NCBI RefSeq assembly: GCF_003797125.1
Contig: NZ_RKKE01000006.1
Location: 124,001 to 188,000 of the forward strand
DNA length: 64,000 nucleotides
From: Shewanella frigidimarina
GTDB taxonomy: Bacteria; Pseudomonadota; Gammaproteobacteria; Enterobacterales; Shewanellaceae
Direction of reading: 5' to 3'
Shown: positions 53,451 to 63,198 of the stretch, piece by piece
Layout: the number at the start of each line of letters is the position of its first letter
Numbering within the stretch: the first letter of the stretch is position 1
The notes under the pieces: generated by a model
What the model saw: the letters and a program-made list of their open reading frames with translations, nothing else
Told to the model about the DNA's origin: nothing
Database searches by the model: none
Position numbers and translations under genes: made by a program

Positions 53451-54161
53451 TTATAATCCAAGCTCACTAAGCAAGTCATCTGCGTCATCGACAACAATGC
53501 CTTTAATATTGGGATCATTTAATACATCTTTTGATTTTGCAGTGTTAACTTGCGCTGCTTTACCATGAGTTTCAATTAACGAATCTAAATCAAACTCTTC
53601 GTCCATTTCAAAATCAGCAGAACGAATAAACTCGGTTTTATCCATGGCGAATTCGAGATAAAAGATATGATTGTTTTCAGTCTTAAATGATACTCGTCTG
53701 GCTACGGCATTATCGAGGTTAGTGTCTACCGAAATCGTTAATTCTTTATTGATAACCAACATTTTAGGTTGGCTTTGGCTAATTGATGTTTGTAATTCTT
53801 TTGATATTTTACCAATAAAATCACCCAAAATTTGGTTCATTAATTCGCCCATAACATTACTGACATCATCAGAAGTATGTGAAAACGCGAGTTCTGTTTC
53901 AGGCATACCCATGTTGAGCATATAGCGACGGTAAATCTCAATCGCTGCTGCGGCAGAAAAGTTAATCACAACCAAGCCAGAAAAGCCGCCGTCGAATATG
54001 GAGAAACATGCCAAATCCGGTTTTAAACGGGTACGAGAAATACTTTGAACCATCCCAGCATGACTAACATGGCTCGCACTAGTGCTAGAAAGAACATGAG
54101 AAACAGAATGACAAAGCTTAAGTAAAATGTCGTCATTTTTGACTGTAGAAGATGAATTCAT
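53451..54161 (-). CDS. DUF3334 protein with CheX/CheC-type phosphatase motif
   Basis: 236 residues, cytoplasmic. The sequence fits the DUF3334 family as I know it from Shewanella and Vibrio. Residues about 35-190 resemble the CheC/CheX fold. The segment NVMGELMNQ (about 103-111) gives E-x2-N, and exactly 22 residues separate that Asn from a Pro in SQSQPKML. This matches the CheX/CheC spacing E-x2-N-x22-P; the usual Asp/Ser four residues before Glu is Asn here. The acidic C-terminal tail (FEMDEEFDLDSLIE, VDDADDLLSELGL) is unexplained. It is divergent from a chemoreceptor gene. Confidence 0.78.
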   Translation of the reverse strand: MNSSSTVKNDDILLKLCHSVSHVLSSTSASHVSHAGMVQSISRTRLKPDLACFSIFDGGFSGLVVINFSAAAAIEIYRRYMLNMGMPETELAFSHTSDDVSNVMGELMNQILGDFIGKISKELQTSISQSQPKMLVINKELTISVDTNLDNAVARRVSFKTENNHIFYLEFAMDKTEFIRSADFEMDEEFDLDSLIETHGKAAQVNTAKSKDVLNDPNIKGIVVDDADDLLSELGL

Positions 54162-54437
54162 AACGTTGATACCTTATCCATTAATTAAGCTAATCTTGCG
54201 GGTAAAACAAAAAAAAATCAAAATTAAAACAATCGATTAGCATGATAATTAATCAATCGGATTTAATGGTACACTAATCCGTTGATAATCAATAATTTTT
54301 TACTAAATTAATACATTTTATTCACAAATGTAAAAATCAGCTGTCTGCTCACAAAAACAATCTTTCAAGCTTATGTTTTTTGAAATTTTCATTATAATTG
54401 CTTCACTTTGTATGGATACTTTGAATTAGGACAGATA

Positions 54438-56054
54438 ATGATTAGATTATTAAGGCGTTTAACCATTTTAAAGCGCTTATTCATTATGTTAGCTTTAGCC
54501 GCTGTAGGTACTGTGGTTTTCGGTTCTTTTTCAATTAAAGAACAATACGATCATTTAATCGAAGAAAAATATAAGCAGATAAGTGGGCAAGTCAACCAAT
54601 TAAGTAGCACTCTAGATGCGTTTAAATTGGCCAAACCGGATGCTACGGTTGAAATATTAAGCCAATTTGCCAGTAAAATTGAAGTTAATGATCATCAAGC
54701 TTTTATCATTGTTGATAACCAAGATCGCATTATTGTTAATCCATTAAATCAAAACTCAGTCGGCAAGCCCCTCTCCAATTTAGCAACATTCAACGGATCC
54801 AATTCATACCAACAGTTGTTCGCCAGCGCCAAAAAAAATAACGTCGCACAGGCTGAACTAGCTATTGTTGATCAACAAAATCGGCCACAAACAGTATTAG
54901 CAGTAGCGCAATATTATTCAGCCCTTAATTGGACCTTAATCACTCAAGCTAACGTCAACGATGTTAATGAAAGCATGACGGGTATCATTATTGACTATTT
55001 TATTATCATGATGATTATTTCAGTGCCTATTTTTGGGTTCTTTTTATTGCTGAATCATTCTATTACCCAACCTCTCAACGTCACTATCGATGCGATGGAA
55101 CAGATAGCCAAAGGTGAAGGTGACTTGACCCAACGCTTGTCTACCGAAGGTAATGATGAAGTAGCCAAATTAGCAGATGCATTCAATCAGTTTGTGATTA
55201 AAATTGCCAATATGGTGGCTAATTTGCAACCGCTCGGGCATACCTTAAATAATGAAGCCATACATTTATTAGACACCGTAAAGTCATCGAATCAAAGTGC
55301 GAATCAAGTGCATAGTGAAACTCAAAGCGTCGCCGCAGCTATCAACCAGATGTTGTCGACTAGCCAAGAAATGGCACGAAATACACAAGATGCAGCTGAC
55401 GGGGCCGCTAATGTAAAACATCAAGCGGAGCAGAATCAAAAATTGATGCAACAAACCGTTGAACAAACACAAAGTTTAGTCCACGAATTACATCAAGCTG
55501 AAACAGTATCATTAACACTGAGTCATTCATCCGCTGAGATTGGCAGTATTCTTGATGTTATTGGCAGCATTGCAGATCAAACTAACCTGCTTGCGCTCAA
55601 TGCCGCCATTGAAGCTGCACGAGCCGGTGAACATGGTCGAGGTTTTGCTGTCGTGGCAGATGAAGTACGAGCTCTTGCGAATAGAACTCAGTCATCGACT
55701 AATGAAATCAATAAAATTATTAGTCAGATCCAAACGGGTATTCAATCGGTTATCGACAGCATTACTCATACACAACGACAATCTACTCAGTTACAGTCAA
55801 AAGCCGTACAATCAAGCGATGCGATTATCGAAATTTTAGCGCTCATCGATAATATTAGCGGCATGACAGCACAACTTGCTAGTGCCACTGAAGAACAAGC
55901 ATTGGTTACCGAAGACATCAATGTCAACGTCAATACCATTTCTGAACTCACCGAACAGTCGTTAACAGCGAACGAAACTCACAATCAGGCAGCGCAATCG
56001 TTGCAAGGCATTAGTGTTGATATGAGCAAAACTCTAGGGCAATTTAAAATATAG
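54438..56054 (+). CDS. methyl-accepting chemotaxis protein
   Basis: 538 residues from ATG 54438 (AGGACAG upstream; an in-frame ATG at 54408 adds 10 residues). Membrane segment 1 is at about 12-32, a periplasmic sensor with Cache-like features (AFIIVDNQDRIIVNP, ALNWTLITQANVND) spans about 33-180, and segment 2 is at about 183-207. HAMP (about 208-262; IAKGEGDLTQRL) and a cytoplasmic signalling domain follow, with the hairpin tip DQTNLLALNAAIEAARAGEH (about 385-404). The C-terminus has no CheR-tether pentapeptide. The ligand is unknown. Confidence 0.93.
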   Translation: MIRLLRRLTILKRLFIMLALAAVGTVVFGSFSIKEQYDHLIEEKYKQISGQVNQLSSTLDAFKLAKPDATVEILSQFASKIEVNDHQAFIIVDNQDRIIVNPLNQNSVGKPLSNLATFNGSNSYQQLFASAKKNNVAQAELAIVDQQNRPQTVLAVAQYYSALNWTLITQANVNDVNESMTGIIIDYFIIMMIISVPIFGFFLLLNHSITQPLNVTIDAMEQIAKGEGDLTQRLSTEGNDEVAKLADAFNQFVIKIANMVANLQPLGHTLNNEAIHLLDTVKSSNQSANQVHSETQSVAAAINQMLSTSQEMARNTQDAADGAANVKHQAEQNQKLMQQTVEQTQSLVHELHQAETVSLTLSHSSAEIGSILDVIGSIADQTNLLALNAAIEAARAGEHGRGFAVVADEVRALANRTQSSTNEINKIISQIQTGIQSVIDSITHTQRQSTQLQSKAVQSSDAIIEILALIDNISGMTAQLASATEEQALVTEDINVNVNTISELTEQSLTANETHNQAAQSLQGISVDMSKTLGQFKI

Positions 56055-56387
56055 CTATTAAAACAATTGATTAACTAAGGCTTTTTAGACTTGGCTTTAC
56101 AACTGCCAACCTAAAAAGCCTTTAGATTTACCTTCTAAACTTTCATATTATTACCGCAACCAATATTGACTTAAAGCCTTGATTAATACATCACGGGCAA
56201 TTTCGAGTCGAACATCACTTTTAGCCCTTATGACTTTAAGGTATATTGTGTCCATCAGATTAAATACTTGAGCTCAACAAGGTATTTTAGCAAAAAATGC
56301 TAGTAAACATTTCCCACTAGCGTATTGAAATATTGATACTTAATCCAATGAGTATTTAGTTGTCATTCATTACAGAGTATGTTTTTT
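56055..56387. promoter_or_regulatory. intergenic region upstream of ptsH
   Basis: A 333-bp gap without a gene. AAGGCTTTTTAG / CTAAAAAGCCTT (about 56078-56123) forms a long-loop inverted repeat that may end the chemoreceptor transcript. The right part should carry the ptsH promoter, which I cannot place exactly. Confidence 0.45.
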
Positions 56388-56645
56388 ATGTATCAAAAAA
56401 CGGTCACCATTGTTGCTCCTCACGGCATTCACACGCGTCCAGCGGCATTACTGGTAAAAGAGGCAAAAGAGTTCGACTGCGACATCATGGTCGAATGTAA
56501 TGGAAAACAGGCCAGTGCTAAAAGTTTATTTAAATTGCAAACATTGGGCCTTTACCAAGGCATGTCGGTGACGGTATTGGCGTCAGGTGAACACGGTCAA
56601 GCGGCTGTCGACAAAATAGCCTCAATGCTGATTACACTTAGCTAA
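56388..56645 (+). CDS. ptsH: PTS phosphocarrier protein HPr
   Basis: 85 residues from the ATG at 56388, matching E. coli HPr length; an in-frame ATG at 56379 adds MFF. The active-site histidine lies in GIHTRPAA (His15) and the regulatory-serine region is KSLFKLQTLGL (Ser46). It passes phosphate from enzyme I to EIIA. First gene of ptsH-ptsI-crr, 12 bases before ptsI. Confidence 0.96.
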   Translation: MYQKTVTIVAPHGIHTRPAALLVKEAKEFDCDIMVECNGKQASAKSLFKLQTLGLYQGMSVTVLASGEHGQAAVDKIASMLITLS

Positions 56646-56657
56646 TAGGACAACGTT

Positions 56658-58382
56658 ATGTCAATCAATGGAATCGTTGTATCTGCAGGCATCGCTTTTG
56701 GTAAAGCCCTGACTATTACCACTCAACTGCCACCTCTCGATTTTAAACTGCTTTCTATTGAGCAAATTGACCAGCAACAGCAACAGCTAACCCAGGCAAT
56801 TAATCACTTAATTGCTCATTTACAACACTGCCAACATCACCTGTGCCCAGATTGCGATAATTTCCAACTCATTGATAGCGATATTATGTTGCTAGAAGAT
56901 GAGGAGCTACAGCAGCAACTACATCAACATATTAATCAATTTAGAGTTTGCGCAGCGGTCGCGGTTGATCGGATTTTTAATCAACATGCAGCAGAAATGT
57001 CGTCATTAGACGACCCTTATTTAGCCAATCGTAGCGGTGATATTATTTGTTTGGCTAAACGCCTGACCAGTGCTTTGCATGGCCATTTGCAATGGGACTT
57101 ATCAACACTCGCAGAAGACACGATTTTGCTCGCTGATGATTTAACTCCTGCTGAATTTGCCATATTGCCACTAACCCACATAACCGGACTTATTCTCGAA
57201 TCTGGAGGCCTAACAAGCCATACTGCGATTTTAGCTCGGGCAGCGGGTATTCCAGCGTTACTTAATTATCAATTCTCACAATCTGAAAACCTCATCATAG
57301 ATGGCTCGCAGCTCATTTTAGATGGTATGTCAGGTGAGTTACATATCGCCCCATCACCTGAACTTTTCGACCAGTTAAAGCAAAAACAACAACAAGAATT
57401 GCTGCGTCGTCAAGCATTGATGATTTATAAAGATAAGCCCAGTCAAACCCTTGATGGTCATAAGATCACTTTGCTGGCTAATGTGGGAAATCTGAGTGAA
57501 ATATCTCATACAGCCGAAGTCGGAGCACAAGGTATTGGCTTGTTTCGTACCGAATTTTTATTGATGAATGCTAAAGCGCTACCCGATGAACAGCAACAAT
57601 ATAAACTCTATAGCGATGCTCTGCATAGTTTACAAGGCGACGTGTTGACTATTCGAACGTTTGATATTGGCGCAGATAAAGAGATCCCTTGTTTGCCGCA
57701 AAGTAACGAAGACAACCCTGCCCTTGGTATTCGTGGTATTCGCTATAGTTTGGCGCACCCAGAGACCTTTATCCCCCAAGTAAAAGCGATACTTCGGGCG
57801 GCAAACCATGGCCAAGTTCGATTAATGTTTCCGATGGTTAGCCAGGTTGAAGAACTTGACGCCGCGTTTTTATTAATTGAACGTGCCAAAGCGGAGTTAA
57901 TTGAACAAGAAAAAGGTTTTGGTACTTTGAGCTACGGTATTGTGGTTGAAACCCCAGCAGCAGTTATGAACCTACCCAGCATGCTGCCACTGCTTGATTT
58001 TGTCAGTATCGGCACCAATGATTTAACCCAGTATACTTTAGCGGCCGATCGTACTAATCCGCATTTAGCCAAACAATATCCGCCTCTGTCACCTGCTGTT
58101 ATCCAGTTAATTTCCATCAGCATAAACCACTGTAAAAAGGCAAACGTTAAAGTCTCTTTATGTGGTGAACTTGGTAGCGATCCACGCGTCTTACCTTTAT
58201 TAGTCGGACTTGGGCTTGATGAATTGAGTATCAACCCAGCTAATTTATTAGATGTAAAAGTGGCATTGATTAAGGGGCATTACGCTGAATATGTCCGCCA
58301 TGCACAACACATTGCTTTGTTAACTCGAATTACTGATATACGCTCAGCCATTAACGCTTTTGCACTTGATTACAATCAATAG
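56658..58382 (+). CDS. ptsI: PTS enzyme I
   Basis: 574 residues, normal for EI. The phosphorylated histidine is in SGGLTSHTAILARAAGIPAL (His about 189). The C-terminal PEP-binding barrel has GLFRTEFLLM, IGTNDLTQYTLAADR and the active-site Cys in LCGELGSDP (about 500). It takes phosphate from PEP to HPr. AGGACAACGTT precedes the ATG. Confidence 0.97.
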   Translation: MSINGIVVSAGIAFGKALTITTQLPPLDFKLLSIEQIDQQQQQLTQAINHLIAHLQHCQHHLCPDCDNFQLIDSDIMLLEDEELQQQLHQHINQFRVCAAVAVDRIFNQHAAEMSSLDDPYLANRSGDIICLAKRLTSALHGHLQWDLSTLAEDTILLADDLTPAEFAILPLTHITGLILESGGLTSHTAILARAAGIPALLNYQFSQSENLIIDGSQLILDGMSGELHIAPSPELFDQLKQKQQQELLRRQALMIYKDKPSQTLDGHKITLLANVGNLSEISHTAEVGAQGIGLFRTEFLLMNAKALPDEQQQYKLYSDALHSLQGDVLTIRTFDIGADKEIPCLPQSNEDNPALGIRGIRYSLAHPETFIPQVKAILRAANHGQVRLMFPMVSQVEELDAAFLLIERAKAELIEQEKGFGTLSYGIVVETPAAVMNLPSMLPLLDFVSIGTNDLTQYTLAADRTNPHLAKQYPPLSPAVIQLISISINHCKKANVKVSLCGELGSDPRVLPLLVGLGLDELSINPANLLDVKVALIKGHYAEYVRHAQHIALLTRITDIRSAINAFALDYNQ

Positions 58383-58460
58383 CACGAATAAAGTTGGTAA
58401 AGTTCGCAGAGCCGTTTACAATTAACCGCATAAAAATATTAATAAAAGAGGCTTGTTCTT

Positions 58461-58970
58461 ATGGGATTTTTAAGCCGTATTAGACGACTTATTTCTGGCC
58501 AACCACCATTAACAGGTGGTATTGCCATTTATGCACCTGTATCTGGTGATATTGTTGCAATTGAAAAAGTACCCGACGTGGTATTTGCTGAAAAAATTGT
58601 TGGCGATGGCATTGCTATCGACCCAAAGGGCGAATTTATTGTCGCTCCGATAGATGGCACCATAGGTAAAATTTTTGAAACCAACCATGCATTTAGCATT
58701 GAGTCTCCACAAGGGCTTGAACTGTTTGTGCACTTTGGGGTTGGAACCGTTGAACTGCGAGGTAATGGCTTTAAACGTTTGGCCGAAGAAGGTCAGCAAG
58801 TTAAAGCCGGTGAACCGATTTTGTCTTTCGACCTTGCCTATTTACGCGGCAAAGTCGACAGTTTACTGACTCCGGTAGTGCTGGCCAATATGGAAGACGT
58901 TAAACAATTAGATAAGGCTCAAGGCAGCGTTGTTGCTGGTAAAGATATTATTTTTACGGTGCAAATGTAA
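58461..58970 (+). CDS. crr: PTS glucose-type EIIA (Crr)
   Basis: 169 residues. The conserved histidines lie in NHAFSIES (His about 75) and VHFGVGTVEL (His about 91, phosphorylated). It is soluble EIIA-Glc, which also signals carbon status by acting on other permeases and adenylate cyclase. No EIIBC gene is seen in the window. AAGAGG lies upstream. It closes the ptsHI-crr operon after a 78-base gap. Confidence 0.95.
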   Translation: MGFLSRIRRLISGQPPLTGGIAIYAPVSGDIVAIEKVPDVVFAEKIVGDGIAIDPKGEFIVAPIDGTIGKIFETNHAFSIESPQGLELFVHFGVGTVELRGNGFKRLAEEGQQVKAGEPILSFDLAYLRGKVDSLLTPVVLANMEDVKQLDKAQGSVVAGKDIIFTVQM

Positions 58971-59033
58971 CATCAAGTTGACTCTATCTATTTAACAACC
59001 CTATTCAATGGTTATCGTAAACTATCGCGCCAC

Positions 59034-59081
59034 AATAATATGCAACCTTCAGCTTAAGTGAGCGTAGGTTGCATATTATGA
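59034..59081. other. symmetric hairpin after crr
   Basis: A 14-bp stem ATAATATGCAACCT / AGGTTGCATATTAT encloses about 18 bases and has no T tract. It may end the crr transcript or be a small palindromic repeat element. Confidence 0.55.
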
Positions 59082-59245
59082 AATCTTTTCAAAACACCGT
59101 CTTCGGCTTGTTCAAGCCGCTTCACAATGCCACAATGTTGTTAAATGCATTCAATGATATCCCTTTTACATAAGGCACTTTTTCAGGCTTATCTACAAAG
59201 CCAAGCCTTACATGACAACCCTATCGACATTAATGGAGTATTCTT

Positions 59246-59587
59246 TTGACTTTATACGGCATAAAAAATTGCGATACAGTTCGTAAAGCGCGTAAATGGC
59301 TTGAAGCCGAAAAAATTGATTACACGTTTCACGACTTCCGTGAAGATGGTCTAAATGAAACCATGGTTACGCAGTGGGCTGATGTTGTCGGTTGGGAAAC
59401 CTTATTTAACAAACGCAGCACCAGTTTTCGTGGTTTGACTGATGCTGAAAAAACGGATATCACTCAAGACAAAGCCATAGCATTAATGGTGCAATATCCA
59501 ACATTGATTAAGCGCCCGGTTCTGGTCAACAACGATAAATTACTGGTTGGTTTTAACCTAGCTCAATACCAAGCGTGGTTCGCATAA
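59246..59587 (+). CDS. yffB: ArsC/Spx-family protein YffB
   Basis: 113 residues with a TTG start supported by TGGAG seven bases upstream. The thioredoxin-like ArsC/Spx fold shows YGIKNCDTVRKARKWLE with the single Cys (about residue 9), the RPVLV strand (cis-Pro) and length typical of YffB. It is next to dapE, as in E. coli, and its TAA overlaps the dapE ATG by one base. Activity is not established; arsenate reductase is unlikely from family knowledge. Confidence 0.92.
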   Translation: MTLYGIKNCDTVRKARKWLEAEKIDYTFHDFREDGLNETMVTQWADVVGWETLFNKRSTSFRGLTDAEKTDITQDKAIALMVQYPTLIKRPVLVNNDKLLVGFNLAQYQAWFA

Positions 59588-60720
59588 TGAATAATGATGT
59601 AGTTGAATTAGCAAAAGATCTGATATCACGTCCATCGGTAACACCATTGGATGAGGGTTGCCAAACCTTAATGGCCAATCGCCTTGCCGCTGTTGGGTTT
59701 AATATTGAACCGATGGTTTTTGAAGACACCACCAATATGTGGGCAAGACGCGGTAACTGTGATCCGGTTTTCTGCTTTGCAGGTCATACCGATGTAGTCC
59801 CAACTGGCGATCTTAACCGTTGGCATACTCCTCCGTTTGAACCGACCATTATTGATAACTATTTACATGGTCGCGGCGCGGCAGACATGAAAGGATCGTT
59901 AGCCGCGATGATTATCGCGACCGAACGATTTGTTGCTAAACATCCAGACCACAATGGCTCTATTGCTTATTTAATTACCAGTGACGAAGAAGGTCCATTT
60001 ATAAACGGCACCACGCGGGTTATTGATACGCTCGAAGCTCGTAATGAAAAAATGACATGGGCGCTAGTTGGCGAACCTTCTTCAACGCATAAATTAGGTG
60101 ATGTCGTCAAAAATGGTCGTCGTGGCAGCTTGACTGGCAACTTAACCGTTAACGGAATTCAAGGCCATGTTGCCTATCCACACTTAGCCGACAACCCTAT
60201 TCATAAAGCGGTTCCAGCACTAACTGAACTCGCACAAATGCATTGGGATAATGGTAATGAGTTTTTCCCACCGACCAGTTTCCAAATTGCTAACATTAAT
60301 GGCGGTACTGGTGCATCGAATGTTATCCCCGGTGAATTAACCGTGATGTTTAACTTCCGTTACTCTACCGAAGTGACCGCAGAAGAATTGATCCTGCGGG
60401 TGGTGAGTATTCTTGATGCTCATGGCTTAGATTATGATATCAACTGGGTTTTTAATGGTTTACCGTTCTTAACGGGTGCCGGTCCACTGCTTGATGCCAC
60501 ACGAGAAGCGATTCGCGAAGTCACAGGTTATGAAACCGACCCACAAACTTCAGGTGGTACCTCAGATGGTCGCTTTATCGCACCAACTGGCGCACAAGTG
60601 TTGGAGTTAGGCCCAGTCAACGCGACAATTCATAAAGTGAATGAATGCGTCAACGTGGCCGACTTAGAAATATTAGCTAATTGCTATGAACGCATTTTGG
60701 AAAAGCTATTGTGCAAATAA
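59587..60720 (+). CDS. dapE: succinyl-diaminopimelate desuccinylase
   Basis: 377 residues from the ATG at 59587, which overlaps the yffB stop (TAATG). M20 metallopeptidase-type enzyme of lysine and diaminopimelate synthesis. Zinc and catalytic motifs are visible: CFAGHTDVVPTGD (His about 66, Asp about 68), GRGAADMKGSLAAM (Asp about 99), TSDEEGP (Glu about 134) and EP-S near 163. The C-terminal zinc ligand is in NATIHKVNE. Full length. Confidence 0.97.
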   Translation: MNNDVVELAKDLISRPSVTPLDEGCQTLMANRLAAVGFNIEPMVFEDTTNMWARRGNCDPVFCFAGHTDVVPTGDLNRWHTPPFEPTIIDNYLHGRGAADMKGSLAAMIIATERFVAKHPDHNGSIAYLITSDEEGPFINGTTRVIDTLEARNEKMTWALVGEPSSTHKLGDVVKNGRRGSLTGNLTVNGIQGHVAYPHLADNPIHKAVPALTELAQMHWDNGNEFFPPTSFQIANINGGTGASNVIPGELTVMFNFRYSTEVTAEELILRVVSILDAHGLDYDINWVFNGLPFLTGAGPLLDATREAIREVTGYETDPQTSGGTSDGRFIAPTGAQVLELGPVNATIHKVNECVNVADLEILANCYERILEKLLCK

Positions 60721-61421
60721 GCTCACTGCTTTGTTCGATTGATATCCCTAGCGAGCAAGCTAAATTATACGGCTTAGACGATCGACATTTAGTTTCAATC
60801 GGACAGTTTTTGCTTGAACAACGCACTGCAACTGCATTTATGCAGTTGCAGTGCGCGGCATCTGTTGCGGGGTTTGATGTACAAATATGTTCTGCATATA
60901 GACCATTTGATCGTCAATTGAGTATTTGGAACGCCAAAGCCACAGGTCAGCGACCATTACTCGACCAAGACTCAAATCCAGTTGAGTTTACGTCACTCAC
61001 GCCCCAACAGCTGATTGATACCATTTTGATATGGTCTGCCCTGCCTGGCGCATCTCGGCATCATTGGGGCACCGATTTCGATATATATGATGCGAATAAC
61101 ATTAGCAAACAAGCACTGCAGTTAATCACTGCAGAATATACAGCCGATGGCCCTTGTGCTCATCTACATAAATGGCTTATCTCGCATGCTGCTGAGTTTG
61201 GATTTTATTTTCCCTATCAACCTGATTTAAGTGGTGTTAGTCCTGAGCCATGGCACATGAGCTATTTTCCTGTCGCTAATGAGTTGTTGGAGCAATTTAG
61301 CGCAGATGAATTTGCAAAAGTGTTGTCTGCGGCAAAAATATCGTTAGAATCACCCTTAATTGAACGGCTAACAGAGTTAGTTAATCATTATGTTTTCTTT
61401 GTTGCGCCCTCTCCGGCTTAG
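60711..61421 (+). CDS. M15-family D-Ala-D-Ala carboxypeptidase-like protein
   Basis: 236 residues with a GTG start overlapping dapE by 10 bases. M15/VanY-type zinc peptidase motifs are AYRPFDRQ, SRHHWGTDFDI (His and Asp zinc ligands, about 116-126) and EPWHMSYF (catalytic Glu and zinc His, about 183-190). No signal peptide is seen, so a cytoplasmic location or recycling role is possible. Probably co-transcribed with dapE. Confidence 0.88.
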   Translation: MQISSLLCSIDIPSEQAKLYGLDDRHLVSIGQFLLEQRTATAFMQLQCAASVAGFDVQICSAYRPFDRQLSIWNAKATGQRPLLDQDSNPVEFTSLTPQQLIDTILIWSALPGASRHHWGTDFDIYDANNISKQALQLITAEYTADGPCAHLHKWLISHAAEFGFYFPYQPDLSGVSPEPWHMSYFPVANELLEQFSADEFAKVLSAAKISLESPLIERLTELVNHYVFFVAPSPA

Positions 61422-61456
61422 TGTTTGCGCGCATTTCCTCTTTAAATGAGTCTGTT

Positions 61457-62305
61457 ATGTCCACTTTACTGCATCACATAAAAATTGATAATCAACCACT
61501 GTATTACTTGGATGAAGGGCATGGACCTGTTGTTATCTTTTGTCATGGCTTACTCACCAATAGCACGATGTGGCGATCGCAAATTGACCAACTTTCATCA
61601 CAGTATCGATGCATCGCCATCGACTTTTGGGGTCATGGTAAAACAACCACTATCCCTGAATCTGTTGAAAATTTACAAGATGTGGCTCAACACGTATTAA
61701 TGTTAATGGATAAGCTTGAAATCGACTCTGCCGCCATCGTAGGTCATGGTAGTGGCGGCGCAATTGCAGCTGAACTTATTTTACATGCACCGGCTCGTAT
61801 TAGTGGCTTGGTGATGTTAAACAGTTTTGTGGGGTTTGAACCGCAAGTTAATTGCGTTAAATACCAAGGGTTAATGGCTCAAGTTGCCAACGAACAAGCA
61901 ATATCAACAGACCTTGCCCAAACCATTAGCACGTTATTTTTTAGTAAAGATATTGAGCAATTGATCAGTCTAGCCCCTAATCTGGCGACAAGAGTTACAC
62001 AGTTTAACGCTGAATTAACGTCTTACTCTAGCGCCCAACTTAGTGCGTTACTGAAGTTTGCCAATATGGCCATATTCAAACGAGACACACTCGAATCGGT
62101 TGAGTTATTAACATTACCGACTTTAGTGGCGGTAGGATTAAGTGGTTATTTGCGTACTGCACTAGAAAGTTATTTAATGCATGACTGTATTGATGGCAGT
62201 CAATTATTGCACATTGAACAAGCTGGTCATTTAGCTAACATCGAAAAACCAGCCATTTTTAATCAACATCTTATTGATTTTTTGAGTAAAGTTAATTTTA
62301 ATTAA
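61457..62305 (+). CDS. alpha/beta hydrolase with altered nucleophile elbow
   Basis: 282 residues from the ATG at 61457; a GTG at 61421 in frame overlaps the previous stop. The fold is clear from HGLLTNSTMWRSQ (oxyanion), DFWGHGKT, and the final GHLANIEKP with the catalytic His. At the nucleophile elbow the sequence is VGHGSGG instead of VGHSxGG, so the Ser is shifted by one position and the usual nucleophile position is Gly. It may be inactive or use different chemistry. Substrate unknown. Tail of the dapE cluster. Confidence 0.82.
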   Translation: MSTLLHHIKIDNQPLYYLDEGHGPVVIFCHGLLTNSTMWRSQIDQLSSQYRCIAIDFWGHGKTTTIPESVENLQDVAQHVLMLMDKLEIDSAAIVGHGSGGAIAAELILHAPARISGLVMLNSFVGFEPQVNCVKYQGLMAQVANEQAISTDLAQTISTLFFSKDIEQLISLAPNLATRVTQFNAELTSYSSAQLSALLKFANMAIFKRDTLESVELLTLPTLVAVGLSGYLRTALESYLMHDCIDGSQLLHIEQAGHLANIEKPAIFNQHLIDFLSKVNFN

Positions 62306-62414
62306 TCACCTCAATGGATAGACCAGATCCGTCAACATTGCTGATATACTCATTACAAAATGACCTATTACCTGTAATACCTTACCGGTAAAAAACGACC
62401 TAATTCGAGCGCTC

Positions 62415-63029
62415 ATGAAACTTCTTAAACCATTATTTGATAATAATCGCCGTTGGGCTGAACGGATCAACAAAGAAGATCCTACCTTTTTTGCGCAACT
62501 GGCAAAACAACAAAACCCAGAATATTTATGGATTGGTTGCTCAGATAGCCGAGTGCCTTCTAATCAGATTATCGACTTATTACCCGGTGAAGTGTTTGTT
62601 CACCGTAACATCGCTAATATGGTCATTCACACAGATTTAAATTGTTTATCAGTGCTGCAATATGCTGTTGATGTGTTAAAAGTAAAGCACATCATGGTCG
62701 TTGGGCATTATGGCTGTGGTGGTGTTCGTGCAGCAATGAATAAAGAGCGATTGGGCTTGATTGACAATTGGCTCGGACATTTACGCGACATTTATCGTAT
62801 TCACGAGGAGGCTCTTGAATCGATGAGTGAACAAGCACGTTTTGATCGCCTATGTGAGCTTAATGTAATGGAACAAGTGTCAAATGTTGTGTCGACCAAC
62901 ATAGTTCAAGAAGCATGGGATCGTGGTCAAGATGTAGCAATACATGGTTGGATTTACGGAATTAATAACGGATTACTCACAGATTTAGACGTGACAATTG
63001 ACCGTCTTCATGGCCGCAATTTAGCATAA
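62415..63029 (+). CDS. can: beta-class carbonic anhydrase
   Basis: 204 residues. Zinc-site motifs are WIGCSDSRVPSN (Cys about 42, Asp-Arg pair) and VVGHYGCGGVRAA (His about 98, Cys about 101), with FVHRNIAN between. It supplies bicarbonate in the cytoplasm. The name follows E. coli Can. A terminator follows at about 63061-63091. Confidence 0.95.
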   Translation: MKLLKPLFDNNRRWAERINKEDPTFFAQLAKQQNPEYLWIGCSDSRVPSNQIIDLLPGEVFVHRNIANMVIHTDLNCLSVLQYAVDVLKVKHIMVVGHYGCGGVRAAMNKERLGLIDNWLGHLRDIYRIHEEALESMSEQARFDRLCELNVMEQVSNVVSTNIVQEAWDRGQDVAIHGWIYGINNGLLTDLDVTIDRLHGRNLA

Positions 63030-63060
63030 TCTTGCCTTCTATCTCCATTTACACTTTTAA

Positions 63061-63091
63061 TAGGCCTGTTATTTAGCAGGCCTTTGTTTAT
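63061..63091 (+). terminator. terminator after can
   Basis: The stem AGGCCTG/CAGGCCT with a short A/T loop is followed by TTTGTTT, a modest terminator. Confidence 0.75.
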
Positions 63092-63198
63092 TGTTATTAA
63101 AAATATGCAATAAAAGTCGCGAACCACCACTGAAGAACGTTATAATCATCCAGTTTATTTAGCGCTACTATGCGCAGAATTTTTAGGAGATGATTTCC

